From positions 1 to 29,854 of the forward strand of contig CAMLSF010000028.1 in assembly GCA_946482615.1 (NCBI GenBank): DNA of 29,854 bases. Direction: 5' to 3'. Source of the DNA: an uncultured Chromatiaceae bacterium (lineage in GTDB: Bacteria > Pseudomonadota > Gammaproteobacteria > Enterobacterales > Alteromonadaceae). Shown here one piece after another: positions 15,799 to 22,707 of the stretch. Every line of letters starts with the position of its first letter. The first letter of the stretch is position 1. The notes below the pieces were generated by a model. That model was not told the DNA's origin and did not search any database. It saw only the letters and a list, made by a program, of their open reading frames with translations. Made by a program: the position numbers and the translations under genes.

Positions 15799-16080
15799 AT
15801 GAAAACTCAAAACTCGTTATTTAACCTGGTATTGGCTGCGATGCTGGCGACTTCTGTAGTTGCCTGTAGTGAAAACGATGCAGAAAAAGCTGAAGATAAA
15901 ATGGAACAGCTGAAAGCTCAGGTTGAGGAAAAAGCTGAACAAGCCGGTGAAAAACTGGAAGAAGCCGCCGACAAAACTGCTGATGTGATGGAAGATGCTG
16001 CAGATAAAACTGCAGAAAAAGCCAAAGAGTTATGTGAAGCGGCCAAAGAAAAGACAGACGCTGAAGATAAAGACTGTTGA
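15799..16080 (+). CDS. Lys/Glu/Ala-rich helical lipoprotein
   Basis: A 93-residue product from the ATG at 15799, with AAGGAG six bases upstream; a longer reading from 15769 overlaps the DUF1328 stop and has no ribosome site. The N-terminus MKTQNSLFNLVLAAMLATS, followed by the lipobox VVAC, marks a lipoprotein. SEND after the Cys carries no Asp at +2, which fits outer-membrane sorting. The mature part is a repeated charged helix (heptad-like EEKAEQAGEKLEEAADKTAD and similar), reminiscent of LEA or apolipoprotein-like stress proteins, and ends with two further Cys (ELCEAAKEK, EDKDC). No specific family is recognised. A strong terminator follows. Confidence 0.8.
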   Translation: MKTQNSLFNLVLAAMLATSVVACSENDAEKAEDKMEQLKAQVEEKAEQAGEKLEEAADKTADVMEDAADKTAEKAKELCEAAKEKTDAEDKDC

Positions 16081-16087
16081 TACTATG

Positions 16088-16115
16088 AGGCGGGGTTTGT
16101 TCCCCGCCTTTGTTT
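16088..16115. terminator. Strong hairpin terminator between lipoprotein and sigma-54 activator genes
   Basis: AGGCGGGG (16088-16095) pairs with CCCCGCCT (16102-16109) around TTTGTT, followed by TTGTTT. It serves the plus-strand operon and possibly the convergent activator gene. Confidence 0.8.
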
Positions 16116-16141
16116 GGTCTGATGGATAGCAGTCCTGAGTT

Positions 16142-17476
16142 TCAGCCTTCCTGCTGATACTTTTCCAGTTTGTTATACAGAGTTTTTACGCTGATCCCCA
16201 ATTGCTGTGCTGTGTCGGTTTTATTACCACTGTTGCGTTCCAGCGCCGCAAAAATGGCAGCTTTTTCCAGTTCATCCAACGGCATGTCCGACGGAATATC
16301 AGCAACTACTGCAGGTGCTGTCACCTCTTCAATCAACAAATGTTCAGGTTCAATCCATTTGTCCGCCAGAATAAAAGAGCGCTCTACCGCATGTTTCAGC
16401 TCCCGCACATTACCAGGCCAGCAATGCTGCTGAATTACAGACAAAGCCGCATCAGACAGCTGTTTCTGTTGTTGTTCACGGGCATTGCAATAGGCCAGAA
16501 AATGCTGCGCCAAACCGCTAATATCCCCTTCCCGCTCACGCAGTGGCGGCACTTTAACCGGAAACTGCGATAACCTGAAATACAAATCTTCCCGCAACAC
16601 CCCATCAGCCACAGCCTGCAATGGATCACGGTTAGTTGCTGCTATCACCCGGACATTGGCCCTGCAGACTTTATTGCTGCCAACAGGTCTGTATTCACCA
16701 CTCTCCAGTACCCGCAGTAACTTTACCTGTTGCTCCAGCGGCATTTCCGTTACTTCATCCAAAAACAAAGTGCCTTGTTCGGCCTGAGCAAATACACCCT
16801 GATGATCGCGCAAAGCGCCAGTGAAGGAGCCTTTGACATGGCCAAAAAGTTCGCTGTCGATCAGCTCCGAACTTAAAGCGCCACAATTGATGGCGACAAA
16901 AGGTTGAGCCGCCCTGTGACTGGCCAAATGCAAGGTATTCGCCACCAGCTCTTTACCAGCGCCACTTTCGCCTGCTATTAAAACGTTGGCTTCTGTGACT
17001 GCAACTTTGCGTATTGTTTTATACAACCGGAGCATAGCGGCAGAGGAGCCGACCAATAAACCAAACTGATCCAAATCGCTGCTTTGCACCTTACGTTTGA
17101 CTGCGACAGAAGATAACTGCTGATAAAAATCCTGAACCGCATCCAGCACAGACGCCATATCAAGAGGCTGACGGAAATGATAACCGGCACTACAGCGCAT
17201 CAGTTGATCCAGCGCCAGATCAGGTATGCCTTTGCTGATCAGAATAAAATCGATTTCGGCCAGTTTGTTGCTCTGCTGTAACAACTCGTACTGAGCAGGT
17301 TCTGTGCTGTCAATTTCGATAAGAGCTAAATCACAAGTTTGTCTGAGCAGCTGTTCCACCCAGCATTCATCGTTTTGGCTTTTGCAAACAACAAAACGGC
17401 GGACAGGGTCTGACTGCAGAAGTTGAGTGGTTAAGTCCGGGTCCTGCAGATGCAGGAACAATACAGGTTGAGCCAT
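16142..17476 (-). CDS. Sigma-54-dependent activator with degenerate receiver domain
   Basis: A 444-residue NtrC-family activator. The AAA+ domain has Walker A GESGAGKE (169-176), the sigma-54 contact loop GSFTGA (216-221; usual GAFTGA) and Walker B LFLDE (237-241). The Fis-type HTH is at the C-terminus (NKTDTAQQLGISVKTLYNKL). Residues 1-115 have the size and strand pattern of a receiver, but the phosphorylation residues are altered. The acidic pair after the first strand is missing, the phospho-acceptor position in DLALIEID is Glu54 instead of Asp, and the conserved Lys-Pro is Gln103-Pro104. It is therefore probably not controlled by phosphorylation. No kinase gene is adjacent. GGAAAG precedes the ATG. 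It is flanked by two units with sigma-54 promoter candidates, which are its likely targets. Confidence 0.9.
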   Translation of the reverse strand: MAQPVLFLHLQDPDLTTQLLQSDPVRRFVVCKSQNDECWVEQLLRQTCDLALIEIDSTEPAQYELLQQSNKLAEIDFILISKGIPDLALDQLMRCSAGYHFRQPLDMASVLDAVQDFYQQLSSVAVKRKVQSSDLDQFGLLVGSSAAMLRLYKTIRKVAVTEANVLIAGESGAGKELVANTLHLASHRAAQPFVAINCGALSSELIDSELFGHVKGSFTGALRDHQGVFAQAEQGTLFLDEVTEMPLEQQVKLLRVLESGEYRPVGSNKVCRANVRVIAATNRDPLQAVADGVLREDLYFRLSQFPVKVPPLREREGDISGLAQHFLAYCNAREQQQKQLSDAALSVIQQHCWPGNVRELKHAVERSFILADKWIEPEHLLIEEVTAPAVVADIPSDMPLDELEKAAIFAALERNSGNKTDTAQQLGISVKTLYNKLEKYQQEG

Positions 17477-17662
17477 AGATACTTTCCGTAGTGTAAGAGT
17501 TGCTGACTGTAAATTTAACAGGGGTCCTGAGTAAAACTTACCGATCGGCGCTCAGCTGCCCGGGTATAAAATTCAAAAACATCTATACATCATTAACTTA
17601 CATTCTGGTACATGAATTGATAATGAATCTGCATAGTTTAGTTGCTATGGAGTATCCATCCG

Positions 17663-18076
17663 ATGACACAAAGTTTCCTGCATACAGAATTGTTATCCGC
17701 TTTCAGTTTGTTGTTTAGCAAAGCCAGAGGTTTTTATCAGCACAAGGCAGACACTGCAGGCTCAGGTAATCTGCGCCGGCAATTCGCAGCACTGGCCAAA
17801 CTGCATCAACAAATTTTATATCTGCTGCCCGCTCCCCACCAAAGCTGTATTGCTGCAGAAGGGATGGAAGACTTGTATGAACTTAGTTATTGGTATGACA
17901 ACAAACGAAGCCATACATCACTGCTTAGTATCCAACAACAACTGATCAGGCAACTGCGACTGCAAAAAGCCGTGATCAGAAACGCCGACTTACGCCAGCA
18001 TCAGAACACTTTGCTGCATTTTACCGCCAGTCTGCAGATAGCAGCCGATCAGCTGGTCAACACCAAAACCAGCTGA
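17663..18076 (+). CDS. Small helical protein, possibly DUF2383/PA2169-like
   Basis: The start is the ATG at 17663 (137 residues, MTQSFLHTELLSAF), with GGAG ten bases upstream; a reading from 17642 has no ribosome site. The protein is soluble, rich in Leu, Gln and His, and predicted all-helical. The stretch RGFYQHKADTAGSGNLRRQF, followed by AALAKLHQQILYLLP, resembles the first helices of the ferritin-like PA2169/DUF2383 four-helix bundle (pattern G-Y...A......L...F...A..R). No metal-ligand set is evident. This assignment is tentative. The gene lies divergent from the sigma-54 activator and ahead of the BON gene. The 186-bp region 17477-17662 contains TGGTAC-ATGAA-TTGAT (17606-17621), which has a good -24 but no -12 GC. 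Confidence 0.6.
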   Translation: MTQSFLHTELLSAFSLLFSKARGFYQHKADTAGSGNLRRQFAALAKLHQQILYLLPAPHQSCIAAEGMEDLYELSYWYDNKRSHTSLLSIQQQLIRQLRLQKAVIRNADLRQHQNTLLHFTASLQIAADQLVNTKTS

Positions 18077-18180
18077 GCTGTTATGAATTTCTTACCGATC
18101 TGTCAGACAAAATTACAAAAACAAAATTAACAGCCCATGAACCCAACCAAACATTCATTAGAAATCAACAACTTAATTTT

Positions 18181-18196
18181 TGGCATTAAATTGGCA
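18181..18196 (+). promoter_or_regulatory. Sigma-54 (RpoN) promoter candidate of the BON-domain gene
   Basis: TGGCAT-TAAAT-TGGCA has GG at 18182-18183 and GC at 18194-18195, exactly 10 bases apart. It shares with the element at 15507 both departures from consensus (T after TGGCA, G in TGGC). Transcription would begin near 18207, leaving a 26-base leader with AGGAG. Confidence 0.65.
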
Positions 18197-18232
18197 CTAG
18201 TTTGGAAGTCTCATTAACAAAGGAGCGACATG

Positions 18233-18781
18233 ATGAAAGGCACAAGATTAGCAGTGATCATGACTTTAACTTTGGCTTCAGTCCCGGCCATGGCGGCCAA
18301 TGACTGGAAAGATGCAACCAAAGATGCCTGGATAGACGGCAAAGCCGAAACCACGCTGTTACTGAATGGCAATCTGAATTCTTTTACTATCGACACTGAT
18401 GTAAAAAATGGCGTTGTCACCTTAACAGGTGAAGTGGAAAGTGATGTCGATAAAGCCTTAGCTGCAGAGCTGATTGAAGGCCTGGACGGCGTCAGCTCAG
18501 TCGAAAACCGGCTGATAGTGAAAAATGATGGTAAGCGCAACACAGACCCAAAAGCCATCAGTGCGCTGAAGGATGCAAAAATCGCAACTGTGGTGAAAAC
18601 CAGCTTGTTGTTTGAACCTGAAACCAGTGGCACCCGCATTGATGTGGACGTCAGCAACAGTGTGGTGACGCTCAGTGGTACAGTGGACTCAGATGCGGAA
18701 AAAGATCTGGCCGTAGCTAAAGCCAAAAACACCAAAGACGTGGTAAATGTGATCGATAAGCTCACAGTATCAAAAGGCTAA
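18233..18781 (+). CDS. Periplasmic protein with two BON domains (OsmY-like)
   Basis: 182 residues from the second of two tandem ATGs (18230 and 18233); AGGAG is seven bases before the second. A signal peptide (residues 1-22, VPAMAA/ND) directs it to the periplasm. Two BON domains follow: about 35-98 (with VKNGVVTLTGEVESDVDKALA and GVSSVENRLIV) and about 115-180 (VSNSVVTLSGTVDSDAEKDLA). Each has the conserved Gly in the T-L-x-G turn. BON domains bind phospholipid surfaces, and OsmY-type proteins are induced by osmotic and other envelope stress. The length and architecture match OsmY (about 200 residues). A long open frame on the opposite strand is a coding shadow. Confidence 0.9.
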   Translation: MKGTRLAVIMTLTLASVPAMAANDWKDATKDAWIDGKAETTLLLNGNLNSFTIDTDVKNGVVTLTGEVESDVDKALAAELIEGLDGVSSVENRLIVKNDGKRNTDPKAISALKDAKIATVVKTSLLFEPETSGTRIDVDVSNSVVTLSGTVDSDAEKDLAVAKAKNTKDVVNVIDKLTVSKG

Positions 18782-18792
18782 GCCTTTAAAAG

Positions 18793-18820
18793 CAAAGCCG
18801 GTCGTACCTGACCGGCTTTG
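18793..18820. terminator. Perfect hairpin terminator between the BON gene and a convergent MCP gene
   Basis: CAAAGCCGGTC (18793-18803) pairs perfectly over 11 bases with GACCGGCTTTG (18810-18820) around GTACCT. It lies between two convergent stop codons and can serve both, although the T-run is short. Confidence 0.75.
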
Positions 18821-18838
18821 TGGGGCACAAAGCAACAA

Positions 18839-20461
18839 TTACAACTTAAAGCGGGTCACCAGCTCATTTAAATCAATAGCCAGTCGCGACAGCTCATGAG
18901 CTGAAGCGCTGGTTTGATTGGCACCTGCCGCAGACTGAGTGGCAAGATCGCTGATATTGACAATGTTCCGGTCAATCTCACGGGCCACTTTGGCCTGCTC
19001 TTCAGCCGCGCTGGCGATCACCAGATTACTGTCGTTAATTTTATTAATCTGATCGGTAATAGTGGCCAAAGCCAGACCTGCGGCTGTTGACACTTTCAGT
19101 GCTTCTTCAGCGGTCAGACTGCTTTGCTGCATCGCCTGTACTGCATTGCTGGTTTCAGTGCGGATTTGTGTCACTATCAGTTCAATTTCACGGGTAGAAA
19201 GCTGAGTACGGTGTGCTAAAGCCCGCACCTCGTCGGCCACTACCGCAAAACCCCGGCCAGCTTCACCAGCCCGGGCCGCTTCAATGGCAGCATTGAGTGC
19301 CAGCAAATTGGTTTGTTCGGCAATAGCGCGGATCACGTCCAACACAGTACCTATCTGCTGTGATTGACTGGCGAGTTTCTGCACCAGTTCAGAAGTATCA
19401 GCAACTTCTTTGTTCATACGATGAATAGAATGAACGGTATTTTCTACCTGTTGCCGGCCTTCATAGGCCGCTTTGGCCGATTCTGCTGAAGCCTCAGAAG
19501 TTGAAGTTGCGGTATGAGCCACTTCGTCCACAGCCGAACTCATTTCTGTAATAGCTGTAGCAGCCTGCTGAATTTCATCATTTTGCCGCTGCAAACCTCT
19601 GGAGGCATCTTCTGTCACTGAATTCAGCTCTTCGGCGGCAGAAGCCAGTTGAGTGGATGAGTTCGAAATATGCAGCAAGGCGTCTCTTAAATTCTGTTGC
19701 ATCAGCGCCAGCGCAGCCAGCAATCTGCTGGTCTCATCCTGCCCTGACACCTCAATAGTTTGAGTTAAATCTCCTTTGGCCACTGTTTCAGCCAAAGTTA
19801 AGGCCTCTGTCACAGGCACTGTAATGCTGGTTGTTAATAATAACGCCACTGTCACACTGATGACTAAAGCGGCCACAATGGCAGCAATCACCAGCCATTG
19901 GCTGCTTTGATAAGTAGCAAACGATTGTTCACTGATCTCCATCGACAGGGTTTTATTCAGTTGCGCTAAACTCACCAGCTCCTGTGTCATTTCATTGGAG
20001 TAATTGTTCAGCTGTTCCAGCTCAGCCAGCGCACTGCTTTTGTCCGCATTCAATAAAAAGGCCACCACTTTTTGTTGGCCGGTTTCATAATTTGCTTTGG
20101 CCTGCAGAAACTTGTTGTAAACCTGACGCTCCTGCTCCGAACTGATTAACGCCTCATAATCACGCTGATAACGGGCTACATCTGCTTTCACTGTATGCAG
20201 CCGCGCCAGTGTATCGGTTTCTGCTTTGGCGTTTTCCGATGCCATCAAGCGCAAGGTGAACACTCTGACCCGCATCATATTCAGGTTCAGATTGGATAAG
20301 GTATCCAGACTTGGGATCACCTCTTTTTCAATAGTATCAGCAACCTGCCGCATCGAAGACATGCTGCTTAAGGCAAAAAAGCCCTGCAGCAATACCAGAA
20401 CTGTGATCAACGCAAAACCAGCCAGCAACCGGCTGCGGATCCCTATTTTTCGTATCAGCAT
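18839..20461 (-). CDS. Methyl-accepting chemotaxis protein (4HB-type sensor, HAMP)
   Basis: 540 residues from the ATG at 20461, which has GAAGGACGAGGG just upstream; the TTG at 20494 is rejected. Membrane span 1 is at about residues 12-33. A periplasmic helical region of about 150 residues follows, of four-helix-bundle type and rich in Glu/Leu/Asn. Span 2 is near 190-212 ([19 protein letters not shown]), then a HAMP domain ([20 protein letters not shown]). The signalling domain has the tip [20 protein letters not shown] followed by [12 protein letters not shown]. It ends TRFKL without an NWETF-type CheR-binding tail. It follows a DMT transporter gene by 45 bases on the same strand, so the two are probably co-transcribed. 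The ligand is unknown. Confidence 0.92.
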   Translation of the reverse strand: MLIRKIGIRSRLLAGFALITVLVLLQGFFALSSMSSMRQVADTIEKEVIPSLDTLSNLNLNMMRVRVFTLRLMASENAKAETDTLARLHTVKADVARYQRDYEALISSEQERQVYNKFLQAKANYETGQQKVVAFLLNADKSSALAELEQLNNYSNEMTQELVSLAQLNKTLSMEISEQSFATYQSSQWLVIAAIVAALVISVTVALLLTTSITVPVTEALTLAETVAKGDLTQTIEVSGQDETSRLLAALALMQQNLRDALLHISNSSTQLASAAEELNSVTEDASRGLQRQNDEIQQAATAITEMSSAVDEVAHTATSTSEASAESAKAAYEGRQQVENTVHSIHRMNKEVADTSELVQKLASQSQQIGTVLDVIRAIAEQTNLLALNAAIEAARAGEAGRGFAVVADEVRALAHRTQLSTREIELIVTQIRTETSNAVQAMQQSSLTAEEALKVSTAAGLALATITDQINKINDSNLVIASAAEEQAKVAREIDRNIVNISDLATQSAAGANQTSASAHELSRLAIDLNELVTRFKL

Positions 20462-20506
20462 AAAACCCTCGTCCTTCGTTGTGTGGGTTATCAAAAGCTG
20501 TGCAGC

Positions 20507-21430
20507 TCAGGGCTCATCAGCCAGTTTTTTTGCAGTATTCAACAGCGCAATAACAAAACCAGCCAACACCAGCAGCACACCAAGGTACTGAGCTGTATCA
20601 GGCAGTGGGCCGGAAAAAGGCATACCAAGCCCAAGAGCTATGGCAGGAGATAAAGCAGGGAATATGGCGGCACGCCGGGTGCCCAGACAAAGCGCGGCTC
20701 TGGAAAAAGCAAATAAAGCCACAACTCCGGATAGCAGGCCCTGCACCACGATCTGCTGCCATAACAAAGCTGAGTCCATCATCAACAGGTACCAGGGGCC
20801 TTTAAACACCAGATAAAGCGGGACATAAAACAAAGCGGAATACACAGACACCAGGATCAGAGCAGACATAGCTGAAATATGCCAAAGCCGCACCAGCAGA
20901 ATAAATACAGCCAGCATGATTCCTGAAACTGCAAACATCAGATCATCATAAAAATAATGCAAACCAGACTGCCAGCCAGGTTCAACTATTAGCATCAAAC
21001 CACAAAGCAAAATGATCACTCCTGTGATCCACAGCCAACTGAATCCCTCCCGCAATATCAGTACCGAAAGCAGCATGCTGCACAAAATCAGTACTGTCAG
21101 TTGGACAAAAACACCATGGACTAAAGGAGAATCGCTATAACCAGCCAAAGCAAACCACAACAGCAAAGGGCCAGCCAGCAGGCTAAGAACTACAGCTTTA
21201 TACCAGTGAATACGATAAACAGTTTTGTTCAGCACCAACAAAGGGCAAAGCAGCAAAGCTGCGGTACTGTAACGGATCAAAGCTATATCCCAGGCGGACA
21301 TACCTTGTGCGATACCCTGATAAGAAGCCGCCAGCCAGCCGCCCCACAACAGCGCCACTATAAGCCCATAAAACAAGCCTTCAATCAGCTTGTGCCGGGG
21401 GCTCGTTCCCGCAGGTGTTTCAGAGTCCAT
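20507..21430 (-). CDS. DMT-superfamily (EamA) transporter, copy 1
   Basis: A 307-residue polytopic membrane protein, about ten hydrophobic helices in two EamA repeats. The first repeat begins with LIEGLFYGLIVALLWGGWLA and has the family's R-Y-x-x-A/S-x-L-L-L-x-P motif. EamA carriers export metabolites or amino acids, and the substrate cannot be predicted. It is clearly paralogous to the next upstream gene (shared QGIAxGxSAxDxAxxRY, AGP and PLxHG motifs). The chemotaxis receptor gene follows 45 bases downstream. A perfect FNR-type box lies 164 bases upstream of the start, so oxygen-dependent control of this transporter/receptor pair is plausible. Confidence 0.88.
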   Translation of the reverse strand: MDSETPAGTSPRHKLIEGLFYGLIVALLWGGWLAASYQGIAQGMSAWDIALIRYSTAALLLCPLLVLNKTVYRIHWYKAVVLSLLAGPLLLWFALAGYSDSPLVHGVFVQLTVLILCSMLLSVLILREGFSWLWITGVIILLCGLMLIVEPGWQSGLHYFYDDLMFAVSGIMLAVFILLVRLWHISAMSALILVSVYSALFYVPLYLVFKGPWYLLMMDSALLWQQIVVQGLLSGVVALFAFSRAALCLGTRRAAIFPALSPAIALGLGMPFSGPLPDTAQYLGVLLVLAGFVIALLNTAKKLADEP

Positions 21431-21593
21431 ATGCTTTTCCGTACCCAGTCCATTGACGCCCCTAAAACAGATACATCAATAAGACAACAGTCAAAGCCAA
21501 AAAACAGCTTGTTTTCGTTTCCTGATCTATCCGGCCTGACAGCAAAACCCGGGGCGCTACGTTTTAAAACCTCATAAAATGTAACGTAAGTTA

Positions 21594-21607
21594 TTGATAC
21601 AGATCAA
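21594..21607. promoter_or_regulatory. FNR/ANR-type box in the 328-bp gap between the DMT genes
   Basis: TTGATACAGATCAA matches the FNR consensus TTGAT-N4-ATCAA at all ten defined positions. The gap 21431-21758 holds no gene. On the minus strand TATGAG (21576-21571) could be a -10 about 35 bases from the dyad centre, near the usual activating distance, with a leader of about 130 bases before the ATG at 21430. Confidence 0.55.
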
Positions 21608-21758
21608 GTTTTTTAAGATTTCATCCAAAAACAGCGTTTTAATATTAAAAAAGTTACCATTAGTCGCTAATTAGGGACATTCTGACGCAAGAACCTGGCA
21701 GCTGGCATAAAAAGATTTCATCGTGCCAATACTGCAGTTCATGGCTTTTTTCCGTCGA

Positions 21759-22673
21759 CTAGTCCAATTCCCGATAAAACCCCAGAAATAACGCTGCTGC
21801 GATCAGGCTAAAACCAAGCCACTGACTTAAAACCGGAATATGCTGAAATAACAAAATACCTGACAACATAGTGACGGCAGGCGAAAAAGCCGGGAACAAT
21901 ACGGCCTTGCCCAGCCCGAGGTACTGCACAGCTTTGCTGAAGGCAAATAAAGCCAATACGCCGGATAAAACGCCCTGAAACAGCACTTGCTCAATCACCT
22001 GATCAAAATCCAGCATCGAGATATGCAAAGGACCATGTAGCACTAAATAAAGCGGGCAATAAATCAGCGCCGACAACACAGTTACCACTACTGTGGCCGC
22101 TAACGCATCTACCCGCCAGTAGCGAACCAGCATTAAAAACAGCGCCCACATCAGTCCGGCCAGCGCAAAAAGTACATCTCCTCTCCAGAATGCGGCGCCG
22201 TCATGATCCGGAACTGCAAACGGCCGGGCCACTGCAGCCAGACCAACAAATAACACCAGCAAAGCCGCCAGATAACTGAACTTAGGTTTTTCCTTGTGAC
22301 ACAGCAGCACTATGGCCAGGCAAGATAAAATCAGCGCCAGAGCTTGGATCACAGTGCCATGAATAAGCGGAGCATAGGCAAACCCCTGCAACGCCAAAAT
22401 GGCAAACACAGGCCCGGCCAGCAGCGTCAGCACCAAAGAGCGCTGCCAGCCCACTTTCCGGAACATATTACTCAAAGCCAGCACAGGCAGCAGTAATAAA
22501 CCTGACGTCAGGTAACGTAAAAACGCCAGATCCTCAGCACTGAAACCATCAGCAATACCCTGACTGGATACCGCCATATAAGAGCCCCAGATACAAGACC
22601 CTAGCAAGCCATAGACCACACCGGTAAAATCGTTTTGCTCTGTGCTTTGCTGCATGTTGTCGCTGTTGTTCAT
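21759..22673 (-). CDS. DMT-superfamily (EamA) transporter, copy 2
   Basis: 304 residues, about ten hydrophobic helices in two EamA repeats. It starts with a 17-residue polar cytoplasmic tail rich in Asn, Gln and Asp. VVYGLLGSCIWGSYMAVSSQ and FLRYLTSGLLLLPVLAL align with the first transporter, and the second halves also match (GVLSGVLALFAFSKAVQYLG against GLLSGVVALFAFSRAALCLG). It is therefore an old duplicate rather than a recent copy. It starts 34 bases after the GGDEF-EAL gene on the same strand, so it is likely in one operon with it. The substrate is unknown. Confidence 0.88.
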   Translation of the reverse strand: MNNSDNMQQSTEQNDFTGVVYGLLGSCIWGSYMAVSSQGIADGFSAEDLAFLRYLTSGLLLLPVLALSNMFRKVGWQRSLVLTLLAGPVFAILALQGFAYAPLIHGTVIQALALILSCLAIVLLCHKEKPKFSYLAALLVLFVGLAAVARPFAVPDHDGAAFWRGDVLFALAGLMWALFLMLVRYWRVDALAATVVVTVLSALIYCPLYLVLHGPLHISMLDFDQVIEQVLFQGVLSGVLALFAFSKAVQYLGLGKAVLFPAFSPAVTMLSGILLFQHIPVLSQWLGFSLIAAALFLGFYRELD

Positions 22674-22707
22674 CTCAACACCCCACTGAAACGGCTGACC
22701 GGACGGA

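Noticed and set aside
17606..17621. Third sigma-54 promoter, TGGTAC-ATGAA-TTGAT, before the small helical protein gene
   Set aside because: The -24 half is good but the -12 GC is GA, a position that is rarely tolerated; kept only as a remark.
18214..18765. Open frame of 183 residues on the minus strand opposite the BON gene
   Set aside because: Low-complexity Ser/Thr/Phe-rich translation, no ribosome site; it mirrors the codon pattern of the BON gene, which has signal peptide, domains and a good start.
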